Notes: generated from the letters alone by a model not told the origin. DNA of 17,746 bases from an uncultured Clostridia bacterium (GCA_934277495.1 CAKQUI010000038.1:1-17746), one strand, 5' to 3'. Shown: positions 1 through 6,917, numbered from the stretch's first letter. Translations and numbers: made by a program.

Positions 1-78
1 AAGAGAGACGCCAAGACTGGTCTGGCAACACTCTGCATCGGCGGCGGACAGGGAACTGCTATCGTAGTTGAAAGATAG
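1..78 (+). CDS. Thiolase (acetyl-CoA acetyltransferase), 3' end only
   Basis: The window opens inside a reading frame that gives 25 residues and a TAG stop at 76-78. The peptide contains GLATLCIGGGQGTAIVVER, the very conserved C-terminus of thiolases, where the Cys of CIGGG is the second catalytic cysteine (the acid/base residue). Thiolases condense two acetyl-CoA to acetoacetyl-CoA or run the reverse cleavage; in anaerobic Clostridia they usually feed butyrate or related fermentation pathways. Everything upstream of the last 25 residues is missing, so the substrate class (biosynthetic or degradative) cannot be judged. The family assignment from the motif is strong even though the fragment is short. 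Confidence 0.88.
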   Translation, partial: KRDAKTGLATLCIGGGQGTAIVVER

Positions 79-203
79 TGAAGGTAGTTTAAGATCATGA
101 TTGCCGATCGAACATTTGCCATTTACATAAGGTGATATATTAGCATTATAAGAGGCTGTGCTTTCCTGAAAGCCCCTTTTGACATAATATTCAACCAATC
201 TGA

Positions 204-248
204 AATAACTGCTGTACTGTGATTATCTTCACATGTACAGCAGTTATT
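204..248. terminator. Long hairpin, probable terminator between thiolase and the Fe-S gene
   Basis: AATAACTGCTGTAC (204-217) pairs perfectly with GTACAGCAGTTATT (235-248). The stem continues with TGTGA (218-222) against TCACA (229-233), leaving one bulged T (234) and a 6-nt loop: about 19 base pairs. On the plus strand it is followed by GTTTTG, a modest U-tract; the minus side lacks a T run. It sits between two convergent genes, 126 nt after the thiolase stop and 77 nt beyond the Fe-S gene stop, so it may terminate both. A weaker candidate (GCTTT/AAAGC, about 162-175, followed by CCCCTTTT) lies just upstream. Confidence 0.6.
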
Positions 249-324
249 GTTTTGAATAGAGTTAAAGAGAAATTTTTGTGTTTTTTCCATGTACGTGATG
301 TTCTGTATGTCCGTGACATGGATA

Positions 325-1014
325 CTATTTGATGCTTCCGTCGATACCTATGGTGATTACGTTCACAGGTATGTCCTTTCCGCTGGCAGCTGCAGCTGCT
401 TCTGCAGCATACTGGATGCCGCCGCAGCATGGCACTTCCATCCTTGTGACTGTGATGCTCCTGATGTCATTGGACTGCAGGATAGCAGTAAGTTTTTCAG
501 AGTAATCCACGGAGTCCAGTTTAGGACATCCGATGAGAACGATCCTGTCTTTGATGAAATCTCTGTGGAAATCGCCGTATGCGAATGCACTGCAGTCTGC
601 TGCGATGAGCAGATCAGCACCATCGAAGTACGGAGCGTTCAGCGGCGCCAGTTTTATCTGTACAGGCCACTGACTCAGATGGCTCGGTATGTCTGGTGTG
701 CTGCCGGAGTCGTTATTTGTTCGAGCTACTTTTTTAGATGCGCTTCCGGGACATCCGCCTGCATGGACCTTGCCTGCAGCAGCCATGTTTGCTTCTACAG
801 CAGCTCTGTCATATTCTGCTGCTTCTCTCTCCACAAAGGTGATAGCGTCTGCAGGACAGACAGGGAGGCAGTCCCCCAGACCGTCACAGTAGTCGTCACG
901 CAGCAGCTTTGCTTTTCCCTCTACCATGCCTATGGCACCTTCGTGACATGCTTCGGCACACAGACCGCAGCCGTTGCATTTTGATTCATCTATATTTATT
1001 ATCCTTCTTATCAT
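325..1014 (-). CDS. 4Fe-4S ferredoxin-like protein with C-terminal CCGG motif
   Basis: This is a 229-residue Fe-S protein. Residues 13-23 carry a classic CxxCxxCxxxC cluster motif. A second cluster region at 43-53 reads Cx5CxxxCP rather than CxxCxxCxxxCP. The protein then has a GGCPG motif around Cys88 and a PCCGG motif at 195-199 in a C-terminal half that does not look like ferredoxin. Such proteins are common in Clostridia, often near hydroxylamine reductase (hcp) or Crp/Fnr genes, and are thought to carry electrons; the exact role is unknown. The ATG at 1014 is preceded by AAAGGAG with a 9-nt gap. The gene follows the flavoprotein gene by 59 nt on the same strand, so they are probably co-transcribed. 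No signal peptide or membrane segment is seen, so it is likely cytoplasmic. Confidence 0.85.
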   Translation of the reverse strand: MIRRIINIDESKCNGCGLCAEACHEGAIGMVEGKAKLLRDDYCDGLGDCLPVCPADAITFVEREAAEYDRAAVEANMAAAGKVHAGGCPGSASKKVARTNNDSGSTPDIPSHLSQWPVQIKLAPLNAPYFDGADLLIAADCSAFAYGDFHRDFIKDRIVLIGCPKLDSVDYSEKLTAILQSNDIRSITVTRMEVPCCGGIQYAAEAAAAASGKDIPVNVITIGIDGSIK

Positions 1015-1073
1015 TGTTGTATACTCCTTTTATATATCATATTTCCGGATATCGTTTCCGGGGGGAGGGGATC

Positions 1074-1571
1074 TTATTCCATCCTGCCGTATTTCATTTC
1101 ATTGCCGTCTTTGTCGAATTTTTTGCGCTTGCCTGTGATGCTTTCTATGTTTATTTTCCATACCCCCGTTCTTGAAAGACTGCGCTCTATGGCATTATCG
1201 AAATCAGGCATATTCGAAGGCGTATGTCTCTGACATATACCTCTGAGTGCTGAGATCTTTTCATCGTCGTCAGTCACCTCGCTGGCTGTGCCGTTTATTA
1301 CTGCAGATTCGAATTCAGTAGTGAAACGGTCTGTTGCCCTTTTCGTATCACCGACACATGACAGACATACTGCCGGATGTTTTCTGAGACTGTCTATTTT
1401 CAGACCTTCCTTTGCAGTGTGGAAATAAATACTGTCATTTATGCGCACTATAGTAACAGGGACACAGTAAGGTGCTCCATCAGGAGCGAGCATCCCCAGG
1501 GTCGCATATTCGCATTTATCTGCCACTGCCAGTGCAAATTCTCTGTTCATTTCTCTGTCTTTACGTCTCAT
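1074..1571 (-). CDS. Pyridoxamine 5'-phosphate oxidase-like (NimA-type) flavoprotein
   Basis: The 165-residue protein starts with MRRKDREM and contains CEYATLGMLAPDGAPYCVPV, IYFHTAKEGLKIDSLRKHP and a KRATDRFTTEFESAVINGTA segment. This is the layout of the FMN-binding split-barrel family that includes NimA-like nitroimidazole resistance proteins and many uncharacterised clostridial reductases. A longer frame runs upstream to 1769, but ATG 1571 is preceded by AAGGAGGA with a spacing of about 8 nt, and family similarity begins here. The upstream extension would also run through the crp promoter region. It is the first gene of a minus-strand pair with the Fe-S protein and is divergent from the Crp/Fnr gene. 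A flavoprotein next to a ferredoxin-like protein suggests a redox function, but the substrate is unknown. Confidence 0.85.
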   Translation of the reverse strand: MRRKDREMNREFALAVADKCEYATLGMLAPDGAPYCVPVTIVRINDSIYFHTAKEGLKIDSLRKHPAVCLSCVGDTKRATDRFTTEFESAVINGTASEVTDDDEKISALRGICQRHTPSNMPDFDNAIERSLSRTGVWKINIESITGKRKKFDKDGNEMKYGRME

Positions 1572-1584
1572 ATCATCGTCCTCC

Positions 1585-1613
1585 TTGCTTTTGTAACTGG
1601 ATTTTAATATAAT
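1585..1613 (+). promoter_or_regulatory. Sigma-A type promoter for the Crp/Fnr gene
   Basis: TTGCTT (1585-1590) and TATAAT (1608-1613) are separated by exactly 17 nt. The -10 is perfect and the -35 matches at 3 of 6 positions. Transcription would start near 1620, about 37 nt before the crp ATG. The -35 overlaps the ribosome binding site of the divergent flavoprotein gene. Confidence 0.6.
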
Positions 1614-1618
1614 AAAAA

Positions 1619-1630
1619 ACATAAGTATGT
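1619..1630. promoter_or_regulatory. Candidate operator: short palindrome at the crp start point
   Basis: ACATA-AG-TATGT is a perfect 5-bp inverted repeat with a 2-nt centre. It lies at the predicted +1 of the Crp/Fnr promoter, in the only intergenic space between that gene and the divergent redox pair. Position suggests a site for autorepression or for activating the divergent genes. It is shorter than typical Crp/Fnr boxes, so this is a candidate only. Confidence 0.3.
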
Positions 1631-1656
1631 GGTTTTTACAACAAAAACGGTGAAAA

Positions 1657-2328
1657 ATGAAAAAATATATAGATCTTTTGAAAAAAACACTGCTTTTTTC
1701 AGGAATGACTGAAGATGAGATACTTTCCATGATGAAGTGTCTGTCAGTCATAAGAAAAGAATATGACAAAGGCGAATATATATACAGCGTTGGAGATGTG
1801 ATAACAAGAGTCGCAATGGTGCTGGAGGGGGCTGTGTATATCGAACGGGAGGATTACTGGGGCAACAACAGTATACTCGCTGATATATCCGAAGGCGACA
1901 TGTTCGGCGAGGTCTATGCCGTGACCGGCAGAGAGCCCGTGATGATAAATGCTATAGCAGCAAGAAACTGCACCGTGATGATGATGGATGTGGATCGTAT
2001 ATTCAGGACATGCAGCAGTACATGTCCTCATCATGCAGGACTGATACGCAATCTGACCTTTGCGATAGCATCGAAGAACAAGACGCTGACCACCAAGATG
2101 GGATATCTTTCGCAGCGGACGACTAAGGGCAAACTGCTGGCATATCTTTCAGAACAGTCTGTCAGGTGCGGCAGCACATCCTTCGATATACCTTTCAACC
2201 GGCAGCAGCTGGCGGATTTTCTGGCTGTGGACAGGAGTGCCATGTCAAAGGAGCTTGGCAAACTCAAGGATGAAGGCGTGATAGACTTCAGCAAAAATCA
2301 TTTCATTATAAAGGAGAAAAGCCGATGA
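1657..2328 (+). CDS. Crp/Fnr family transcriptional regulator
   Basis: The 223-residue protein has the full Crp/Fnr plan. An N-terminal cyclic-nucleotide-binding-like beta-roll spans roughly 10-120 (LFSGMTEDEI, KGEYIYSVGD, GDMFGEVYAV). A dimer helix follows, and a C-terminal winged helix-turn-helix spans roughly 150-220 (FNRQQLADFLAVDRSAMSKE is the recognition region). Cysteines around 28, 103, 116 and 120, including CSSTCPHH, could hold a cofactor, as in redox- or NO-sensing members, but no ligand set is certain. The Shine-Dalgarno is weak (GGTGA, 1649-1653). The gene is divergent from the flavoprotein/Fe-S pair, the usual arrangement for a local regulator, and its TGA overlaps the ATG of the next gene. 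The signal sensed cannot be told from the sequence. Confidence 0.9.
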   Translation: MKKYIDLLKKTLLFSGMTEDEILSMMKCLSVIRKEYDKGEYIYSVGDVITRVAMVLEGAVYIEREDYWGNNSILADISEGDMFGEVYAVTGREPVMINAIAARNCTVMMMDVDRIFRTCSSTCPHHAGLIRNLTFAIASKNKTLTTKMGYLSQRTTKGKLLAYLSEQSVRCGSTSFDIPFNRQQLADFLAVDRSAMSKELGKLKDEGVIDFSKNHFIIKEKSR

Positions 2329-3146
2329 GCGAGTTACTTGTATTTGCATTCCTGTTTTTTATAGGGAGCTGTCTGGGATGGGGGATCGAAGTCATATTCA
2401 GAAAATTTTTCTCTCACAGTAATCCTCAGCATAAATGGATAAATCCGGGGTTCCTGACAGGGCCGTATCTGCCTCTGTACGGATTCGGACTTTGGGGAAT
2501 GTATTTCGTGTCTTATCTGACAAAGGTGGCGCTGACCGGCATAAAGGCACTGGATACAGTTATCATCCTTGTGATAATGGCAGTGGTGATGACTGTCATA
2601 GAGTACATAGCCGGCATCATTTTCATAAAAGGCATGAAAGTCAAACTTTGGGATTACAGCCATGAATGGGGAAATATACAGGGGATAATATGTCCGAAGT
2701 TCACATTTGCATGGGGACTTTTAGGGTGTCTCTATTATTTTGTAGTGAATCCCTATGTTATAGACTGGGTGGTATGGCTGTCGCATCATCTGACATTTTC
2801 GTTCTTTATCGGCATGTTCTTCGGAGTCTTCATAATAGATGTATGCTATTCGATGAAACTCGGAACGAGCATAAGAAAGTTTGCTGAAGAAAAACAGATA
2901 GTAGTCAAATCTGAAGAGCTGAAGGACTATATGAGAATACAGCGGGAAGAGTTCGAAGAAAAGAAACGCTTTATATTCGCTTTCAGGACAGGGCGTTCCC
3001 TCCGTGCTGATCTTGAAGAGTTCATAGACAGCAAACGGAAGGAAAAAGCCGGATATGAGATAGACCGTCTCAAACAGCTGAATGAACATGTTGCAGAGAA
3101 AGTCAGCAAAAAACTCGGATCCGGAGACGAAAGAGACGATAAATGA
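2325..3146 (+). CDS. CmpB/DUF1113-family membrane protein (putative ABC transporter permease)
   Basis: The 273-residue protein has about five hydrophobic segments (near 3-20, 48-68, 76-103, 122-148 and 153-176), then a charged, probably coiled-coil cytoplasmic tail (about 185-273) rich in E, K and R. The opening FIGSCLGWGIEVIFRK and the NPGFLTGPYLPLYGFG block are characteristic of the clostridial family annotated as putative ABC-transporter type IV (CmpB). No ATPase partner is adjacent, so a transport role is not demonstrated. The ATG overlaps the stop of the Crp/Fnr gene (ATGA), so the two are translationally coupled, perhaps regulator and membrane target or sensor. The family call is good; the function is unknown. 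Confidence 0.82.
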   Translation: MSELLVFAFLFFIGSCLGWGIEVIFRKFFSHSNPQHKWINPGFLTGPYLPLYGFGLWGMYFVSYLTKVALTGIKALDTVIILVIMAVVMTVIEYIAGIIFIKGMKVKLWDYSHEWGNIQGIICPKFTFAWGLLGCLYYFVVNPYVIDWVVWLSHHLTFSFFIGMFFGVFIIDVCYSMKLGTSIRKFAEEKQIVVKSEELKDYMRIQREEFEEKKRFIFAFRTGRSLRADLEEFIDSKRKEKAGYEIDRLKQLNEHVAEKVSKKLGSGDERDDK

Positions 3147-3176
3147 AGAATTTTTATCTGTGACAAGGAATATAAC

Positions 3177-3205
3177 TTGACAGTATATGCCGGGACGTGT
3201 ATACT
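3177..3205 (+). promoter_or_regulatory. Near-consensus sigma-A promoter of the ylxM-ffh operon
   Basis: A perfect TTGACA (3177-3182), a 17-nt spacer and TATACT (3200-3205) make the best promoter in the window. The start point would be near 3212, giving a 5' leader of about 37 nt before the ylxM ATG. It should drive the whole ylxM-to-trmD block at a high level. Confidence 0.85.
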
Positions 3206-3248
3206 TACAATGGTGTAAAGCAGAAATACTTGTCAATTGGTGGTGACG

Positions 3249-3647
3249 ATGAAGATCGACGAAGTTACAAGGCAGAGCCTGTTATATGACTTTTACGGAG
3301 AACTGCTGACGAAGCGTCAGCGTGATGCGATGACTCTTTATCATGAAGAGAATCTGTCACTTTCAGAGATAGCTGACGAGTTCGATATAAGCAGACAGGG
3401 AGTTCACGATGCTCTGAAAAATGCTGAAAAATCGCTGATGAACTATGAAGACAAGCTCGGTCTTGTAGAGAAGTTCATGAAGAGCAGCGAGGCTATAGAG
3501 CGTATAGATGAGATCATAGACAGTATCACATCAGAACTTCAGGATGCCGGAGCTGAAGACAGCAGCGTTACCGGAACTGCATTGATCGCAGAAACCATCG
3601 ACAGACTCAGAGAAGTCAAACTTATTATAGATAAACTGGAGGATTGA
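3249..3647 (+). CDS. ylxM: YlxM, SRP-associated helix-turn-helix protein
   Basis: The 132-residue protein directly precedes ffh, the fixed position of YlxM in Firmicutes. Residues 20-60 hold a sigma-70 region-4-like helix-turn-helix: LTKRQRDAMTLYHEE then LSLSEIADEFDISRQGVHDALK. The rest is helical and acidic. YlxM binds SRP components and is thought to modulate SRP; a DNA-binding role is not proven. The frame is open upstream to TTG 3237, but ATG 3249 has GGTGGTG (3239-3245) just before it, and the resulting MKIDEVTRQSLLYDFYGELL matches the family's usual N-terminus. ffh follows after only 3 nt, with its ribosome binding site inside the end of ylxM. Confidence 0.9.
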   Translation: MKIDEVTRQSLLYDFYGELLTKRQRDAMTLYHEENLSLSEIADEFDISRQGVHDALKNAEKSLMNYEDKLGLVEKFMKSSEAIERIDEIIDSITSELQDAGAEDSSVTGTALIAETIDRLREVKLIIDKLED

Positions 3648-3650
3648 TCC

Positions 3651-4991
3651 ATGGCATTTGAAGGATTATCGGAAAAACTGCAGGAGGTCTTCAAAGGCCT
3701 CAAGGGAAAAGGAAGCCTGACGGAAGCTGATATCAATGCAGCGATGAGAGAAGTCAAGCTTGCTCTTCTGGAAGCTGACGTAAACTTCAAAGTCGTTAAG
3801 GAGTTCGTAGCATCCATCAAGGAAAAGGCGCTGGGTGAAGAAGTCATGGCGAGCCTTACTCCCGGTCAGCAGGTGATAAAGATCGTAAATGACGAACTCA
3901 CCGAACTGATGGGAGGTGCAGGCAGCAAGCTGACGTATTCATCAAAGGGTTTCACCGTGCTGATGATGGTCGGTCTTCAGGGTACAGGTAAGACTACTAC
4001 CTGCGGAAAACTGGCGTACTACCTTAAAAAAAACGGCAAGAAACCTATGCTTTGTGCATGCGATATATACAGACCGGCAGCTATCGACCAGCTGGAGGTC
4101 GTGGGAAAATCGGTAGATACGCCGGTATTCACCATGAGAGACTGCAGACAGCCTGAAAAGATAGCGGCTGCAGCAGTAAAAGAAGCCGAAAAGAAAGGCT
4201 GCAATGTGCTGATAGTCGATACAGCAGGTCGTCTTCAGATAGACGAAGAGCTGATGGAGGAGTTGGAAGTTCTCAAGAAAGAGATAAAACCTCATGAGAT
4301 ACTTCTGGTAGTCGACGCACTGACAGGTCAGGATGCTGTCAATGCGGCAGAAGGCTTCAACGACAGACTTGGCATAGACGGTATCATCATGACCAAGATG
4401 GACGGTGACTCCCGTGGCGGTGCAGCGCTTTCCACTAAAAAGGTCACAGGAAGACCTATAAAGTTCGTCGGTATGGGTGAGAAATTCGATGCCCTGGAGC
4501 CGTTCCATCCTGAGAGGATGGCAAGCCGTATACTGGGCATGGGCGATATGATGTCCCTCATCGAAAAAGCTCAGGAAGACTACGACGAAAAGAAAGCTGC
4601 CGAGCTTGAGAAAAAAATGCGCAAGAACAAATTCACTCTTGAGGATTTTCTTGAGCAGATGGGGCAGATCAAAAAAATGGGTGGTATCGCCAAGATAATG
4701 GACATGATGCCGGGTATGAACAGCAAGGCAGCCAAGGGCGTGGATATAGCCAAAAGTGAGAAAGAATTCATACAGATGGAAGCTATAATACAGTCCATGA
4801 CAAAGGCAGAACGGGAAAACCCGTCGATACTGAACGCAAGCCGAAGAAAGCGTATCGCAGCAGGTTCGGGTCAGCCGGTATCAAAGATAAACCAGCTGGT
4901 GAAGCGCTATGATGAAGCCAGAAAAATGATGAAAAGCTTCATGAAACCGGGCGGCAGCAGCAGATTAAACAGAATGTTCAGGGGCTTTTAG
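3651..4991 (+). CDS. ffh: Signal recognition particle protein Ffh (SRP54)
   Basis: The 446-residue GTPase targets membrane and secreted proteins co-translationally, together with 4.5S/6S RNA and FtsY. The order is an N-domain helix bundle (about 1-90), a G domain and an M domain (about 296-446). G motifs seen are GLQGTGKTTT (108-117, with Thr where many homologues have Ser), DTAGR (190-194) and TKMDGDSRGG (248-257). The M domain is methionine-rich (MGGIAKIMDMMPGM) and ends with the RNA-binding RRKRIAAGSGQPVSKINQLVKRY (around 398-420). Length is typical. ATG 3651 has GGAGG about 10 nt upstream. The SRP receptor gene ftsY is not in this window. Confidence 0.98.
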   Translation: MAFEGLSEKLQEVFKGLKGKGSLTEADINAAMREVKLALLEADVNFKVVKEFVASIKEKALGEEVMASLTPGQQVIKIVNDELTELMGGAGSKLTYSSKGFTVLMMVGLQGTGKTTTCGKLAYYLKKNGKKPMLCACDIYRPAAIDQLEVVGKSVDTPVFTMRDCRQPEKIAAAAVKEAEKKGCNVLIVDTAGRLQIDEELMEELEVLKKEIKPHEILLVVDALTGQDAVNAAEGFNDRLGIDGIIMTKMDGDSRGGAALSTKKVTGRPIKFVGMGEKFDALEPFHPERMASRILGMGDMMSLIEKAQEDYDEKKAAELEKKMRKNKFTLEDFLEQMGQIKKMGGIAKIMDMMPGMNSKAAKGVDIAKSEKEFIQMEAIIQSMTKAERENPSILNASRRKRIAAGSGQPVSKINQLVKRYDEARKMMKSFMKPGGSSRLNRMFRGF

Positions 4992-5054
4992 TCCTGTGCA
5001 GTATAAATAAGATTTCAAAAGATTAAGTATTAATTTTCAGGAGGAAATAAAAAG

Positions 5055-5294
5055 ATGGTTAAAATCAGACTTAAGAGAATGGGAGCTCACAAGAAGCCTT
5101 TTTATCGTGTAGTAGTTGCAGATTCAAGAGCACCGAGAGACGGTAAGTTCATCGAGGAGATCGGATACTACAATCCGCTCAAGGATCCTGCAGAGATCAA
5201 GATAAACGAAGAATCAGCAAAGAAATGGTTAGGAACAGGAGCTCAGCCGACTGATACAGTAAAGAAACTTTTCAAGATAAGCGGCATTTTATAG
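5055..5294 (+). CDS. rpsP: 30S ribosomal protein S16
   Basis: The 79-residue protein starts [20 protein letters not shown], the signature of S16, and continues with [20 protein letters not shown] and a C-terminal [16 protein letters not shown]16 is an early-assembly protein of the small subunit. Length is normal. A strong AGGAGG site sits 10 nt before the ATG. It lies 63 nt after ffh in the usual Firmicutes order ffh-rpsP-khpA-rimM-trmD and is probably transcribed from the ylxM promoter. The ffh-rpsP gap contains no convincing terminator. Confidence 0.98.
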   Translation: MVKIRLKRMGAHKKPFYRVVVADSRAPRDGKFIEEIGYYNPLKDPAEIKINEESAKKWLGTGAQPTDTVKKLFKISGIL

Positions 5295-5309
5295 AAAGCG
5301 GTGAAGCTA

Positions 5310-5540
5310 ATGGTCGAATTAGTCAGTGCAATTGCAAGATCGCTGGTTGAAAATCCGGATGCTGTTCAGGTAACTGAAGAAGAAGCAAACGGAACAACGG
5401 TACTGCAGCTTAAAGTGGCCCCGGACGATATGGGTAAGGTCATTGGTAAACAGGGCAGGATCGCAAAGGCGATACGTACTGTTGTAAAGGCGGCAGCGAC
5501 GAAAGCGAATAAAAAAGTTGTAGTTGAGATTGTTCAATAA
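5310..5540 (+). CDS. khpA: KhpA, single-KH-domain RNA-binding protein
   Basis: The 76-residue protein is one KH domain. Its GxxG loop is GKQG at 46-49 (MGKVIGKQGRIAKAIR). It belongs to the KhpA (YlqC) family, which partners with KhpB/Jag and binds RNA to influence cell elongation and division in Firmicutes. An in-frame GTG at 5301 would add MKL, but ATG 5310 gives the family's usual MxELV opening and has GGTGA (5300-5304) five nt upstream. The gene follows rpsP by 15 nt. It ends just before a terminator-like hairpin, so it may be the last gene of the most abundant transcript. Confidence 0.94.
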   Translation: MVELVSAIARSLVENPDAVQVTEEEANGTTVLQLKVAPDDMGKVIGKQGRIAKAIRTVVKAAATKANKKVVVEIVQ

Positions 5541-5551
5541 ACGATACAGAT

Positions 5552-5603
5552 AAGCACATGTATTTCAGTTCGTATTTCGGGGAGTATATGTGCTTGTATT
5601 TTT
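5552..5603 (+). terminator. Terminator-like hairpin between khpA and rimM
   Basis: Positions 5552-5566 (AAGCACATGTATTTC) pair with 5581-5595 (GGAGTATATGTGCTT) over 15 positions, with three G-U wobbles and a 14-nt loop. GTATTTTT follows immediately. The form is that of an intrinsic terminator, placed 11 nt after the khpA stop and 22 nt before the rimM ATG. It most likely causes partial termination that lowers rimM and trmD relative to ffh and rpsP. Confidence 0.65.
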
Positions 5604-5617
5604 ATGCGGGGAAAACC

Positions 5618-6115
5618 ATGGAAAAGATCAAAATCGGAAAAATAGTAAATGTAGTGGGGCTTAAAGGCGAAGTGAAGGTCTACAATTACTCCGACAGCAG
5701 CGAGATATATGAAACTACAGAAAATATGTATATAGGTGAGAAGCTCTGCAGGATAGAGAATGTGAGACTCCAGAAAAATGTAGTGATACTCAAGCTGCAG
5801 GGAGTCGATGACAGAGATGGCGCAGAGAGACTGAGAGGGACGTTCATATATGTCACAGAAGATGATCTGCCGGAGCTTCCGGAGGGACAGTTCTATGTCA
5901 GGGACCTCATAGGTATGACGGCTGTGGAAGAAAATGGAGACGTCCTGGGAAAAGTGACAGATGTTATCCAGAATACAGCACAGGACATATTCGAGATCGA
6001 GGACAAGAACGGAAAGAAAATACTGATACCTAAAGTGGATCAGTTCGTTCTGGACATAGACGGCAGCGAGAGAAAGATAACAGTAAGACTTATAGAAGGA
6101 CTTAGGGATCTTTGA
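5618..6115 (+). CDS. rimM: Ribosome maturation factor RimM
   Basis: The 165-residue protein opens MEKIKIGKIVNVVGLKGEVKV, the family signature. An N-terminal beta-barrel (about 1-80) and a C-terminal PRC-barrel (about 90-165, FYVRDLIGMTAVEENGDVLG and DQFVLDIDGSE) are visible. RimM helps assemble the 30S head around S19 and 16S helices 31 and 33. The open frame extends back to 5558, but that stretch lies inside the terminator-like hairpin and does not resemble RimM. ATG 5618 is preceded by GCGGGGA (5606-5612). trmD follows after 19 nt, and the khpA-rimM gap holds the hairpin described separately. Confidence 0.95.
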   Translation: MEKIKIGKIVNVVGLKGEVKVYNYSDSSEIYETTENMYIGEKLCRIENVRLQKNVVILKLQGVDDRDGAERLRGTFIYVTEDDLPELPEGQFYVRDLIGMTAVEENGDVLGKVTDVIQNTAQDIFEIEDKNGKKILIPKVDQFVLDIDGSERKITVRLIEGLRDL

Positions 6116-6134
6116 TGACCGGAGGGATACAGTT

Positions 6135-6878
6135 ATGAAAATAGACGTTCTGACACTGTTTCCGGAAATGTTCGGCCCGGTAGTGGGCGGAAGCATCCTG
6201 GGTAGAGCAGCAGAAAAGGGTATTATAGATATCAGACTGACAGATATCAGGGATTTCAGCAATGACAAACACAACAAAGCAGACGATTATCCTTTCGGAG
6301 GAGGCGGAGGCATGGTGATGATGCCGGATCCTGTGTTCGGAGCTATGGAGTCTGTTGACGCCGGAAGAAAAAAAGTCATATATATGTCTCCGAGAGGAAA
6401 GATACTCGATGCTGACAAGATAAAAGAGCTTTCTGAAATGGATGAACTTGTGATACTGTGCGGTCACTATGAAGGCGTCGATCAGCGTGTGCTGGACTAC
6501 TGGGATGCAGAGGAGATATCCATCGGAGACTATGTTCTTACAGGAGGCGAACTGCCGGCGATGGTGCTGATCGATTCCGTAGCAAGGCTATTGCCGGATG
6601 TACTGGGAAATGAGAATTCTGCACTTGATGAATCAGTATATTCAGGCCTTCTGGAACATCCGCAGTATACAAAACCACGGGAATACAGAGATCTGGGAGT
6701 TCCTGAGGTGCTGCTGAGCGGCAATCACAAGCTTATAGCACTCTGGAGATTCCGACAGTCTCTGATGCTTACAAAGGAGCGGCGTCCGGATATGTTCAGG
6801 ACTTATTCAAAAAGCGAACACGAACTCACCAAAGAAGAACGGAAGGTTCTTGAAGAAATCATGAAAATAGATATATAG
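6135..6878 (+). CDS. trmD: tRNA (guanine-N1)-methyltransferase TrmD
   Basis: The 247-residue SPOUT methyltransferase makes m1G37 in tRNAs reading CNN codons, which prevents +1 frameshifting. It shows MKIDVLTLFPEMF at the start, YPFGGGGGMVM, the trefoil-knot SAM-binding regions CGHYEGVDQRV and YVLTGGELPAM, and the C-terminal LWRFRQSLMLTKERRPDM. All are hallmarks, and the length is usual. GGAGG at about 6120-6124 precedes ATG 6135. In most bacteria rplS (L19) follows; here a hairpin and an HlyD-like gene follow instead. TrmD ends the operon in this genome. Confidence 0.98.
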   Translation: MKIDVLTLFPEMFGPVVGGSILGRAAEKGIIDIRLTDIRDFSNDKHNKADDYPFGGGGGMVMMPDPVFGAMESVDAGRKKVIYMSPRGKILDADKIKELSEMDELVILCGHYEGVDQRVLDYWDAEEISIGDYVLTGGELPAMVLIDSVARLLPDVLGNENSALDESVYSGLLEHPQYTKPREYRDLGVPEVLLSGNHKLIALWRFRQSLMLTKERRPDMFRTYSKSEHELTKEERKVLEEIMKIDI

Positions 6879-6899
6879 CACATTGCAAGGCAGTGTGCT
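6877..6899 (+). terminator. Hairpin at the end of trmD, weak terminator candidate
   Basis: AGCACATTGC (6877-6886) pairs with GCAGTGTGCT (6890-6899) over 10 positions with one T-G wobble and a 3-nt loop, beginning on the trmD stop codon. Only TTGG follows, so there is no real U-tract. It overlaps the -35 box of the next gene's candidate promoter. It may stabilise or weakly terminate the trmD transcript. Confidence 0.4.
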
Positions 6900-6911
6900 T
6901 TGGTGTAAAAT
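6883..6911 (+). promoter_or_regulatory. Candidate promoter of the HlyD-like/yggS/sepF/divIVA cluster
   Basis: TTGCAA (6883-6888), a 17-nt spacer and TAAAAT (6906-6911) each match consensus at four or more of six positions. The predicted start (about 6917-6919) falls on the ATG of the next gene (6918), which would make its mRNA leaderless. This fits the absence of a good Shine-Dalgarno. Confidence 0.55.
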
Positions 6912-6917
6912 AAAGCC

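Noticed and set aside
289..984. Plus-strand open frame of 231 codons
   Set aside because: It is the antisense shadow of the Fe-S protein gene, Cys-rich with no recognisable domain and no ribosome binding site.
1042..1061. Two TTTCCGG copies 13 bp apart between the flavoprotein and Fe-S genes
   Set aside because: The repeat is short and its weak stem (CCGGA/TCCGG) has no T-tract, so neither an operator nor a terminator can be supported.
1572..1769. 66-codon N-terminal extension of the NimA-like gene
   Set aside because: It would cross the crp promoter and gene start; the internal ATG at 1571 has a perfect Shine-Dalgarno and family-like N-terminus.
4992..5054. TATAAA-like -10 between ffh and rpsP
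   Set aside because: No -35 at acceptable spacing; the ylxM promoter is enough to explain rpsP transcription.
5558..5617. 20-codon N-terminal extension of RimM
   Set aside because: It lies inside the khpA-rimM hairpin and does not resemble RimM; the ATG at 5618 fits the family.
5534..6277. Minus-strand open frame of 247 codons across rimM and trmD
   Set aside because: It lies opposite two clear genes, with no Shine-Dalgarno and a composition like translated antisense.
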